Below, one piece after another: positions 1 to 5,318 of a DNA stretch of 6,249 nucleotides (its first letter is position 1; each line of letters opens with the position of its first letter). Source of the stretch: Dehalococcoidia bacterium (GTDB taxonomy: Bacteria; Chloroflexota; Dehalococcoidia; GIF9; AB-539-J10); assembly GCA_029859145.1 (NCBI GenBank), contig JAOUDT010000077.1, forward strand, positions 1-6,249, given 5' to 3'. A program made the position numbers and the translations under genes. The notes beneath the pieces were generated by a model. That model did no database searches and was not told where the DNA came from. It saw nothing but the letters and a program-made list of their open reading frames with translations.

Positions 1-1
1 C

Positions 2-1057
2 TACGTCCCGCTGGAGATGCTTACTGCCCTTGACCTTGTCCCCTATCGGACATCCGCCGATATAAAGGAACCAGTAACTGAAGCGGACCGGGCTTTGCCT
101 CATTCATTCTGCCCTGTCATGCGCAACTGCCTTGATTGTGCCCTGAAAGGCAAGAACGATTTCCTTGATGGCATGGTTGCCATCCACTCCTGCGACCCTC
201 AAGAAAAAACAGCTCGCATCTGGGAATCCTATACTCACTATCCCTACTTCCATTTCATAGACATGCCCATCACGGTTCGTCCTGAAGCTCTGGAATATTT
301 CAAAGGGCAGCTGAATGATTTCAGAAAGACTCTGGAGGCTTTCGTCGGCAAGAAACTGTCTACAGAAAAGCTGGAGACAGCCATTAGGTCCCACAACCAT
401 CAGCGGGCTCTAGTGAGAGAGCTATACGAGCTGACAAAGCCTTCCCCACCCCGTATCTCGGGGACGGAAATTGTTCAGGTAGTGAAAGCCTTGACGAGCT
501 TGCCTGTCGGCGAAGGGAATGACCTGCTGACTGAGACCATATCCGAGGTCAAGAACCGTACCGCTAGACCGGAAGAAAAATCAGCACGTCTGCTCATATG
601 GAGCAGCACTCTTGACGATGCCGATGTAATGCAAATACTTGAAGCCAAGGCAAACGTCGTGATGAACGAAAGCTGCGGCGGCGTCAGGGCCTACAGAGGT
701 GAAGCGAAACTCACCGCCGACCCCCTGGAAGGACTAGCCGATTACTATCTCAACGAAATCACCTGCGCCCGCACATTCAGGCAGGCCACCCTCGGCGAGA
801 CCAAAAAAGACTATGCCCGAGACCTGCAAAGCCGCTTCGGCTATCTCAAAGGCACCATAAAAGACTGGAAAATCAACGGCGTCATAATGCTGCTTGTCAG
901 GTATTGCGATCCCTTTGCCTTCGAAATGCCATCACTCAAGGACTATCTGAATAGCCTCGGAATCCCCAATACCTACATAGAATACGACTACACTGTAGGA
1001 GCTCTAGCCCCCATGAGGACCAGGGTGGAAGCTTTCATTGAGACAATCAGCCAGTAG
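2..1057 (+). CDS. 2-hydroxyacyl-CoA dehydratase / benzoyl-CoA reductase-type catalytic subunit (HGD-D family), 5'-partial
   Basis: Catalytic Fe-S subunit of the 2-hydroxyacyl-CoA dehydratase / class I benzoyl-CoA reductase superfamily, which performs radical chemistry on CoA thioesters after ATP-driven one-electron activation. The frame is open to the left edge: before the first ATG (17) it reads Y-V-P-L-E, continuing into MLTALDLVPYR, the conserved N-terminal YVP...A.GLVP.R block. The ATG at 17 is therefore internal, and probably a few tens of residues are missing. Counting from that ATG, likely cluster ligands are C32 (SFCPVMRNCLDC), C59 (HSCD) and C297 (RYCDP), at the places where this family carries its cysteines. 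The lysine-glycine block DFLDGM (about 48-53), the C-terminal LGIP-x5-EYD segment and TRVEAFIE are also family-like. About 352 residues are present, compatible with a complete protein near 380 (BcrC/BzdN or HgdB size). It is followed by two activator ATPases in one operon. Family is secure; substrate is not. The other catalytic subunit is presumably upstream of the window. Confidence 0.88.
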   Translation, partial: YVPLEMLTALDLVPYRTSADIKEPVTEADRALPHSFCPVMRNCLDCALKGKNDFLDGMVAIHSCDPQEKTARIWESYTHYPYFHFIDMPITVRPEALEYFKGQLNDFRKTLEAFVGKKLSTEKLETAIRSHNHQRALVRELYELTKPSPPRISGTEIVQVVKALTSLPVGEGNDLLTETISEVKNRTARPEEKSARLLIWSSTLDDADVMQILEAKANVVMNESCGGVRAYRGEAKLTADPLEGLADYYLNEITCARTFRQATLGETKKDYARDLQSRFGYLKGTIKDWKINGVIMLLVRYCDPFAFEMPSLKDYLNSLGIPNTYIEYDYTVGALAPMRTRVEAFIETISQ

Positions 1058-1066
1058 TGACTTTCC

Positions 1067-1072
1067 AGGAGG
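1067..1072 (+). promoter_or_regulatory. Shine-Dalgarno site that decides a TTG start
   Basis: A perfect AGGAGG lies five bases before TTG at 1078-1080. The alternative in-frame GTG at 1057 overlaps the upstream stop codon and would place this site inside the coding region. The protein beginning at TTG (M-Y-F-A-G-V-D-I-G-S) matches the usual N-terminus of activator ATPases, so the TTG is the better start. Confidence 0.75.
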
Positions 1073-1077
1073 TCTAC

Positions 1078-1932
1078 TTGTACTTCGCCGGTGTTGACAT
1101 TGGCTCCACCATGACCAAGGTTGTACTCCTGGACCAAGCCGGTAATTTGGTTTCGTTCATCAAGGGCCCGACCGGTGCCGAGCATCGCCAGCTAGCCAAT
1201 GACGTTATGCGACAGGCACTGGAGCAAGCTAGCCTGCAGATTGACGACATCTCTTATATTGTAGCTACAGGCTATGGACGGCTCAACGTCCCTTTTGCAG
1301 ACCGCCAGATAACAGAACTTTCCTGCCACGCCCGGGGCGTCTCAAACCTGTTCCCCAACGCCAGGACCGCTATTGACATAGGCGGCCAGGATGCCAAGTG
1401 CATGAGAATTAACAGTGGCAGACTGGTCAACTTCGTCATGAACGACAAGTGCGCCGCTGGAACCGGCAGGTTCCTTGAAGTTACTGCCACTACACTTGGT
1501 GTGAAACTGGAAGACATGGGAGACATTTCCCTAAAATCCACCAAGAAGATCCAGATAAGCAACTTGTGTACTATCTTCGCCCAGCAAGAAGTGGTGGCTC
1601 TGCTCTCTCGCGGCGAAAAACTGGAGAATATCCTGGCCGGACTCCACGATGCCCTGGCCAGCCGTGTAGCGGCGTTGGCTCGACGGCTCGGTATAGAGCC
1701 TGACCTTGTGCTCACCGGTGGCGTCGCCAAGAACATTGGCATGGTTGAAGCCATGAGGCAAAACCTGGGCTGCGAAATCTTCGTCCCTGAAGAGCCACTC
1801 CTCACCGGAGCACTTGGCGCTGCTATTCTGGCCAAGGAAACTCACATGAAAGCAGCGGGGGCAGGCAAAGCCTTGCCTGCGACGTCACGGCGGCTAGAAA
1901 AGGTCACTTTCTTCAACCAGGAGTACCGATGA
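1078..1932 (+). CDS. ASKHA-type [4Fe-4S] activator ATPase, first subunit (HgdC/BcrA-like)
   Basis: ATP-hydrolysing electron-transfer subunit that reduces the dehydratase/reductase catalytic component (BadF/BadG/BcrA/BcrD family). Using the TTG start gives 284 residues, normal for the short members (about 260-290). Visible motifs in order are: phosphate-binding VDIGSTMTK at 6-14; a second nucleotide motif AIDIGGQDAK at 98-107; NDKCAAGTGRFLEV at 122-135 with cluster ligand C125; ISNLCTIFAQQE at 160-171 with cluster ligand C164; and the adenosine-site LTGGVAKN at 212-219. In this family a dimer shares one [4Fe-4S] cluster through two cysteines per subunit, and both are present. An upstream GTG at 1057 would add seven residues but has no ribosome site of its own. 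The gene follows the catalytic subunit by 20 bases and overlaps the next ATPase by four (ATGA). All canonical residues are intact, so this is the clearly catalytic member of the pair. Confidence 0.9.
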   Translation: MYFAGVDIGSTMTKVVLLDQAGNLVSFIKGPTGAEHRQLANDVMRQALEQASLQIDDISYIVATGYGRLNVPFADRQITELSCHARGVSNLFPNARTAIDIGGQDAKCMRINSGRLVNFVMNDKCAAGTGRFLEVTATTLGVKLEDMGDISLKSTKKIQISNLCTIFAQQEVVALLSRGEKLENILAGLHDALASRVAALARRLGIEPDLVLTGGVAKNIGMVEAMRQNLGCEIFVPEEPLLTGALGAAILAKETHMKAAGAGKALPATSRRLEKVTFFNQEYR

Positions 1933-2726
1933 CCTGGTTCATGGGCATTGATATAGGATCGGCATACAGCAAAGGAGTCATAACCAGGGACCTCGAGCTT
2001 GTTGTTTCACATACAATCAAATCGGGAGCTGATTATCGAAAATCTGCCGAGATCATAAGGACGGAGCTAATAAAAAAGGCCAATCTGACTCAAAATGACA
2101 TAGCCAATGCTGTTGCCACCGGTTCCGGTGCCGACAACGTCTATTTTGCCGGTCAGAAGGCAAGCGATATAGTCTGCACTGCCAGAGGCATAAGCAACGT
2201 CTTCCCACAGGCCAGGACTGTAATTGATGTAGCCAGTCAGTCTACTAAGGTGATACGGCTGAATGAGAAGGGAATTGTGACCAATTTCACGGCCAGTGAG
2301 AAATGTGCCGCCGGCAGTGGCCGCTTTATTGAGGTCATCGCCAACGTGCTGCGAATAGATTTGAGCGATTTCGACCGACTGGCGGCCAGGTCAACGAGCC
2401 CCATCACATTTAATACGGGCTGCGCCGTCTTCGGCGAATCTGAAGCCATCACCAGAATAAGCGAAGGTGTCTCCAAGGAGGATATCGCCGCCGGCGTCAA
2501 CAAGGCCCTGGCAAGCAAGATTTCTTCACTGGTCAACAAGGTCAGGCTGGAACAGCCATGCGCCATCTGCGGCGGTGGCGCTCTAAATACCAGCCTCGTC
2601 AAGGCCATAGAAGACAAATTGAAAGCCCGCCTCCTAATGCCATCTTGCCCTCAGATCATCGCCGCTCTAGGCGCTGCCATAATCGCGGCAACACCACCGG
2701 CGTCACAATCGACCAAACAAACGTAG
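1929..2726 (+). CDS. ASKHA-type [4Fe-4S] activator ATPase, second subunit (BcrD-like, altered phosphate motif)
   Basis: Second, divergent activator ATPase of 265 residues. The start ATG overlaps the preceding TGA (ATGA) and has AGGAG five bases upstream (1919-1923), indicating translational coupling. Motifs are: GIDIGSAYSK at 6-15 (phosphate 1); SEKCAAGSGRFIEV at 123-136 with cluster ligand C126; FNTGCAVFGESE at 161-172 with cluster ligand C165; and ICGGGALN at 213-220 (adenosine site). The segment corresponding to DIGGQDAK of the first ATPase is DVASQSTK (100-107), so the GGQD core is lost. Both cluster cysteines remain. This suggests that the two proteins form a heterodimer sharing one [4Fe-4S] cluster, with unequal ATPase sites, as proposed for BcrA/BcrD-type pairs. 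It could instead be a homodimeric activator with a relaxed motif. Family assignment is strong; the heterodimer is inference from adjacency. The last ten or so residues are polar and unconserved-looking. Confidence 0.88.
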   Translation: MTWFMGIDIGSAYSKGVITRDLELVVSHTIKSGADYRKSAEIIRTELIKKANLTQNDIANAVATGSGADNVYFAGQKASDIVCTARGISNVFPQARTVIDVASQSTKVIRLNEKGIVTNFTASEKCAAGSGRFIEVIANVLRIDLSDFDRLAARSTSPITFNTGCAVFGESEAITRISEGVSKEDIAAGVNKALASKISSLVNKVRLEQPCAICGGGALNTSLVKAIEDKLKARLLMPSCPQIIAALGAAIIAATPPASQSTKQT

Positions 2727-2821
2727 CTCATAGGCCGTTTCCGGTCAAAAACTGCCACTCGGCAAATGGCAAACGAGCCTCAAATATTCTGCGTGCCGTA
2801 GGCGAATATGCCGGCAGGGTC

Positions 2822-2850
2822 TTGACAAGAACCGGCCAGGGTTGTAGTAT
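2822..2850 (+). promoter_or_regulatory. Candidate sigma-A-type promoter for the secreted-protein pair
   Basis: TTGACA (2822-2827) is a perfect -35 box. A 17-base spacer leads to TAGTAT (2845-2850), which matches TATAAT at four of six positions. Transcription would begin near 2857, leaving a leader of about 70 bases before the ATG at 2926. The -35 sits within an 11-base perfect palindrome TCTTGACAAGA (2820-2830), which might be an operator. The match could still be chance. Confidence 0.5.
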
Positions 2851-2925
2851 TTCGTCGCAGGCGATTCGTTCAAAGACGACTGACTAAGGATAGCAGGCAG
2901 ACGTTCGCCAAATTGGGAGGGGTAG

Positions 2926-3474
2926 ATGAAAGTAGTAGTCACGAGCATTGTAATAGCCCTTATACTAGGCTTGGCCATCTCTTTGCCGGTTCTAGCCCAG
3001 CAAAATAGCACCATCACCATCACTATGACAGGACTCAATGAAATCTCCATCAGTCTGGACAAGACACAGTGGCCTCTGGGGACCATCGCTTCGAACACAG
3101 AGTATGAGACAAGTCCGGCAATAGAATGGTGCACCTTGACCGTACAGGGCACCTGTAACGTGAATACCTTTATTGTGGGCGATGACGCGGAATGGGTTAG
3201 CGATCCGGCTGCTTACAAGTGGACGCTGAGCAACGATGGCACTAACGGCGAACATATATATGGGTTGTTTTTCCGTATATCCGGCGATACCGCACGAGGC
3301 TATGTCCCCATCACCAAGACGCAAAGCGAGTTCTGGCCTTACTCAGGAGGTTCAGCCTCAAGCCTGGCACCTGGGGATACGAAGCAATTTGGCTTGAGAT
3401 TGTTGACTCCTACCTACTTCTTTAGTGGTCGGCAGATGCAAACCCAGATCACCATAAGCGCAGTGGCCGCCTGA
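2926..3474 (+). CDS. Exported beta-rich protein of unknown function
   Basis: I do not recognise a named family. The 182-residue product begins with a clear Sec signal peptide: K2, a hydrophobic core at about 3-20, and VLA at 22-24 followed by QQN, so cleavage is likely after residue 24. The mature part is rich in T, S, I and V in alternating patterns typical of beta strands (for example ITITM near 30-34 and the C-terminal QTQITISAV). It has no membrane anchor and no lipobox. Two cysteines, C69 and C77, could form an extracytoplasmic disulfide. The layout is a strand-rich start, a W-P-L-G-T-I turn at 49-54, then a domain ending in a short beta C-terminus. This resembles small secreted proteins of the WxL/immunoglobulin-like kind, but only loosely. 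The start is supported by GGAGG (2916-2920) five bases upstream. The stop overlaps the next start by one base (TGATG), so the two are probably co-translated and may work together at the cell surface. Confidence 0.8.
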   Translation: MKVVVTSIVIALILGLAISLPVLAQQNSTITITMTGLNEISISLDKTQWPLGTIASNTEYETSPAIEWCTLTVQGTCNVNTFIVGDDAEWVSDPAAYKWTLSNDGTNGEHIYGLFFRISGDTARGYVPITKTQSEFWPYSGGSASSLAPGDTKQFGLRLLTPTYFFSGRQMQTQITISAVAA

Positions 3475-4028
3475 TGGCAGGGTATATCAAATCAGCTGGG
3501 CTGATCGCCGCTTTTCTTGTTATATTCTTCCCTTGTCCTGCGCTGGCTGAGGAGGTTAACTTCAGTGTGATTCCTGCCGAGGTACGCATAGCCAACTTGC
3601 CCCCAGGAGAATCGGAACAATTCAACCTGACCATTCACAATAAGGACGAAATCGCTCATAATTTCACCGTCAGTGCCTTTTCGCCTCCTGAAGAGGAAAG
3701 AAGGGAAGGAACCGCTGAGTTCCCAGATGATAGCTGGATAAGCTTTTCCTCTCCAAGAATTGAGATTGCGCCCAATTCTCAGGCCAACGTGATGGTGACC
3801 ACAGCAATACCGGGAGGGCAAAAATGGGCTGGCCAGCACTGGGAGACATGGCTGGCAGTCACTGCTGAATCCAGCGACCTCCTGAGCGTAAAACTGCATG
3901 TTCGCCTGCTGGTGTCCACCGTCAGGACGGGGTTCAATGCCGGACTTATCGCGGCGATTGCTGTCGCTGTAGTACTCCTAGGCTTTGGTGGCTATAGCTA
4001 CTTCAGGCACAGAGCCAAAGCGCACTGA
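3474..4028 (+). CDS. Exported beta-sandwich protein with C-terminal membrane anchor (DUF916/Ig-like, tentative)
   Basis: A 184-residue protein of unknown function with a Sec signal peptide (K6, hydrophobic core 8-19, PALA at 22-25, then EE). The cysteine at 21 is not in a lipobox. The outside domain (about 26-150) has the look of an immunoglobulin-type beta sandwich. NFSVIPAEVRIANLPPGES and then FNLTIHNKD resemble the 'pressure-balanced' start of DUF916/COG1470-type domains. WISFSSPRIEIAPNSQANV and the WAGQHWETWLAV strand are also in keeping with that fold. A single transmembrane helix at about 156-177 (GLIAAIAVAVVLLGF...) is followed by the basic tail RHRAKAH, giving a type I topology with the domain outside. 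Its start overlaps the stop of the preceding exported protein, and no good ribosome site is seen, so translation is probably coupled. By analogy with WxL loci, it may hold the first protein at the surface; this is inference. The family call is tentative. Confidence 0.78.
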   Translation: MAGYIKSAGLIAAFLVIFFPCPALAEEVNFSVIPAEVRIANLPPGESEQFNLTIHNKDEIAHNFTVSAFSPPEEERREGTAEFPDDSWISFSSPRIEIAPNSQANVMVTTAIPGGQKWAGQHWETWLAVTAESSDLLSVKLHVRLLVSTVRTGFNAGLIAAIAVAVVLLGFGGYSYFRHRAKAH

Positions 4029-4058
4029 CTACCGAGCTCTGGCACACGGGGTCCCAAT

Positions 4059-4150
4059 CTCACCCTGAACAAGCTCAAATTTCAAAACCACCGCGGCTCG
4101 TCATTTGGACTTTGACCTTCGTTTGGCATTTGAGCTTTGTCATCTGTGAG
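4059..4150. repeat. Long imperfect inverted repeat / hairpin with TTTGGACTTTGA-like repeat
   Basis: Arms pair as CTCAC (4059-4063) with GTGAG (4146-4150), TGA (4066-4068) with TCA (4140-4142), a perfect ten-base AAGCTCAAAT (4071-4080) with ATTTGAGCTT (4128-4137), and TCAAA (4082-4086) with TTTGG (4122-4126, one wobble). This gives about 23 pairs around a 35-base loop, itself containing GTCA (4100-4103) and TGAC (4113-4116). The right arm and loop are made of TTTGGAC/TTTGAC/TTTGGC/TTTGAGC units. It could be a dispersed repeat or a terminator-like element after the secreted pair. There is no clean T tract. Confidence 0.6.
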
Positions 4151-4275
4151 TACCTGTGCAAAGGGGTAGTCAAGTCTTCGTTTCACAACGACGGAGCGGC
4201 AATATCGGGCCTGCGGACTCTGTCTTCCGAGCATGATAGTACTAATTTCTGTCATAAAACAGTACCAATAGGTGA

Positions 4276-4304
4276 TTCACATACGCCTAGCTAGTTGGTA
4301 TTCT
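4276..4304 (+). promoter_or_regulatory. Candidate sigma-A-type promoter for the ECF sigma gene
   Basis: TTCACA (4276-4281) matches the -35 consensus at five of six positions. A 17-base spacer leads to TATTCT (4299-4304), which matches TATAAT at four of six. Transcription would start near 4311, about 34 bases before the ATG. GAGG (4337-4340) provides the ribosome site. The gene appears to have its own promoter and is not simply read through from the secreted-protein pair. Confidence 0.45.
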
Positions 4305-4344
4305 GAAAACACTAGGGAAGGATCACGTAATAAGCAGAGGCGAT

Positions 4345-4944
4345 ATGACAATAGCTGGTTCTACCTCTCAAAGTAATGAAACCAAGCTGGTTATGAAGCT
4401 GCGCAGGGGCGACAGCACTGCCATGGAGGAATTCTATAATGCTTATAGAGGCAGGCTCTATTCCCTGATTTTCGACCAGGTGGGCCGAGACGAGGCCATC
4501 GCTGAAGATTTGGTTCAAGAAGTATTCCTGGCTGCCTTAAGTTCACTGGATAGATTTCGTGGTGATAGCCAGCTTTACACCTGGCTGCGCAGCATCGCAT
4601 TCCACAAGATAAATGATTTTTACCGTCACCAGGCGCGACGGCCCGAACCCGTGAAATCATTGCACGATTTTGACGTCACAAGGCTGGAGCAGATCGGCGA
4701 TAACGAGCCAGCCACCTCCACTCAGATGGAGTCGGAGGAGATTCGTCAATCCGTTCACCAAGCTTTGGCAGACTTGCCCCAAGACTATCAAGAGGTCCTG
4801 GTATTGAAGTACCTCAAGGACATGCCTGTGCTAGCGATAAGTCAGATTATGGGTCGTTCGCCCAAGTCAGTTGAAGGACTGTTATCGCGAGCCCGAAAGG
4901 CTATGCGCGATAGCCTGGAAAGTAACAACAACCACAAATCCTGA
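4345..4944 (+). CDS. ECF-type RNA polymerase sigma factor (sigma-70 family, no adjacent anti-sigma)
   Basis: Alternative sigma factor of 199 residues, the usual ECF size. It would direct RNA polymerase to a stress or envelope-response regulon in the cytoplasm. Region 2 spans about 26-96: the core-binding DLVQEVFLAAL at 55-65, then FRGDSQLYTWLRSIAFHKINDFYR at 71-94, which carries the -10-melting and recognition helices. A polar linker (about 97-133) follows. Region 4 spans about 135-190, with ALADLPQDYQEVLVLKYLKDMP and the helix-turn-helix ISQIMGRSPKSVEGLLSRARKAM. The ATG at 4345 has GAGG four bases upstream; another in-frame ATG (4393) lies too close to region 2 to be preferred. Region 1 and a sigma-70 region 3 are absent, as expected for ECF proteins. 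No zinc-finger or membrane anti-sigma follows: downstream is a gene-free stretch and then a convergent gene. The controlling partner may be elsewhere, or the factor may be regulated by transcription alone. Confidence 0.92.
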   Translation: MTIAGSTSQSNETKLVMKLRRGDSTAMEEFYNAYRGRLYSLIFDQVGRDEAIAEDLVQEVFLAALSSLDRFRGDSQLYTWLRSIAFHKINDFYRHQARRPEPVKSLHDFDVTRLEQIGDNEPATSTQMESEEIRQSVHQALADLPQDYQEVLVLKYLKDMPVLAISQIMGRSPKSVEGLLSRARKAMRDSLESNNNHKS

Positions 4945-5139
4945 TCACAGCTCCCACTCAATTCACGCATAGACTTCGCACGAATCGCGCACCTGTCTGG
5001 CTCGACGCTACTTTTGGACGCCGCGCTTCTGCGCACCTTGGGAACTCTCTTCACCTGCAAATTCTAAAGTGGGGCACCTTGTACACAGCGACACACTGGC
5101 AAGCGCGGAGTCTGCCAGCTTTGCTCTTGCCGCTGACCG

Positions 5140-5160
5140 GTCCTGCCAGGATAGCAGGAC
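5140..5160. other. Perfect 7-bp hairpin
   Basis: GTCCTGC (5140-5146) and GCAGGAC (5154-5160) pair perfectly around the 7-base loop CAGGATA. No T tract follows on either strand, so it is not an ordinary terminator. It may be part of a larger structured RNA with the stems at 5196-5253, but this is unproven. Confidence 0.4.
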
Positions 5161-5195
5161 ACCGCTAGGCGCAACACGAAACCATCTGAAAAGTG

Positions 5196-5232
5196 CCCGC
5201 TCATAGAACGATGTGTTCCTTCCGTTCGCGGG
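5196..5232 (+). promoter_or_regulatory. Possible antiterminator-like alternative stem
   Basis: CCCGC (5196-5200) pairs with GCGGG (5228-5232) and GAACG (5206-5210) with CGTTC (5223-5227). This makes ten pairs with a five-base bulge (TCATA) and a 12-base loop. Its right arm uses the first five bases of the next, stronger stem (5228-5253), so the two cannot form together. That is the layout of an attenuator, but no clear downstream + strand gene exists, so the role is speculative. Confidence 0.3.
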
Positions 5233-5253
5233 AGCCCCGGGAAGGGCTCCCGC
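5228..5253. terminator. Strong GC-rich hairpin, probable terminator between convergent genes
   Basis: GCGGGAGCCC (5228-5237) and GGGCTCCCGC (5244-5253) form a perfect ten-base stem with a six-base loop CGGGAA. On the + strand it is followed by TTTGG, a short T run. On the - strand it begins 15 bases after the protease stop codon but has no T run. Position between convergent genes fits a shared terminator; the weak T tracts limit certainty. Confidence 0.55.
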
Positions 5254-5262
5254 TTTGGCCAA

Positions 5263-5318
5263 AGGAGGTTAAAGTGAAGCAAAAGATATTGTCTCTATTA
5301 CCGCCTGGTAGGCGTTGA
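5263..5318 (+). other. Orphan Shine-Dalgarno with GTG start and 14-codon frame, antisense to protease end
   Basis: AGGAGG (5263-5268), a five-base spacer and GTG (5274-5276) make a textbook translation start on the + strand. The frame reads MKQKILSLLPPGRR and stops at TGA 5316-5318, inside the antisense of the protease 3' end. It directly follows the strong hairpin and the palindrome TTTGGCCAAA (5254-5263). It may be a leader peptide, the remnant of a displaced gene, or chance. I do not call it a gene. Confidence 0.25.

Larger units (their letters stand above)
4029..4344. other. Gene-free 316-bp spacer between membrane-anchored protein and sigma factor genes
   Basis: No convincing gene is present. 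The left half carries the 92-nt imperfect hairpin and TTTGGACTTTGA-like low-complexity sequence (4059-4150). The right third holds a candidate promoter (4276-4304). A short dyad, GTACT at 4239-4243 and AGTAC at 4261-4265, lies between them. A frame at 4112-4294 is open but lacks a ribosome site and reads through the repeat. Confidence 0.6.
4945..5268. other. Gene-free 324-bp convergent spacer with several hairpins
   Basis: Lies between the sigma factor (+) and the protease (-). Frames are open on the - strand (for example 5008-5262), but they lack ribosome sites and recognisable protein features. Strong dyads are seen: GCGC-TTCT-GCGC near 5023-5034, the hairpin at 5140-5160, the alternative stem at 5196-5232 and the terminator-like stem at 5228-5253. 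The concentration of structures in its right half suggests an RNA element, but I recognise no known riboswitch or RNA family. Confidence 0.55.

Noticed and set aside
1272..1835. 187-codon open frame on the - strand
   Set aside because: Lies wholly antisense to the well-supported first activator ATPase; composition (S, A, R, P-rich) is that of a shadow frame.
2733..2746. GGCCG/CGGTC mini-hairpin just after the second ATPase stop, considered as terminator
   Set aside because: Only five pairs including a wobble, and it is followed by A residues instead of T.
2558..2887. 109-codon + strand frame crossing the end of the second ATPase into the spacer
   Set aside because: Arginine/histidine-rich shadow of the ATPase frame with no ribosome site; the spacer part contains the promoter of the next gene.
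2745..3152. 135-codon - strand frame antisense to the first exported protein
   Set aside because: The + strand frame has a signal peptide, ribosome site and coupled neighbour; the antisense frame has no supporting signals.
4239..4265. GTACT...AGTAC dyad upstream of the sigma gene, considered as operator
   Set aside because: Only five bases per arm over a 17-base gap; likely chance without comparative support.
4112..4294. 60-codon open frame on the + strand (begins MTFVWHLSFVIC)
   Set aside because: It reads through the TTTGGCATTTGAGC low-complexity repeat, has no ribosome site and no protein-like features after the repeat.
5008..5262. 84-codon open frame on the - strand downstream of the protease
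   Set aside because: No ribosome site, runs through strong hairpins, has no recognisable domain, and another - strand frame overlaps it almost entirely, as expected for chance.
4945..5268. Possible known riboswitch or T-box in the convergent spacer
   Set aside because: I looked for cobalamin, c-di-GMP, c-di-AMP, THF and fluoride core sequences and found none; no + strand gene follows to be regulated.
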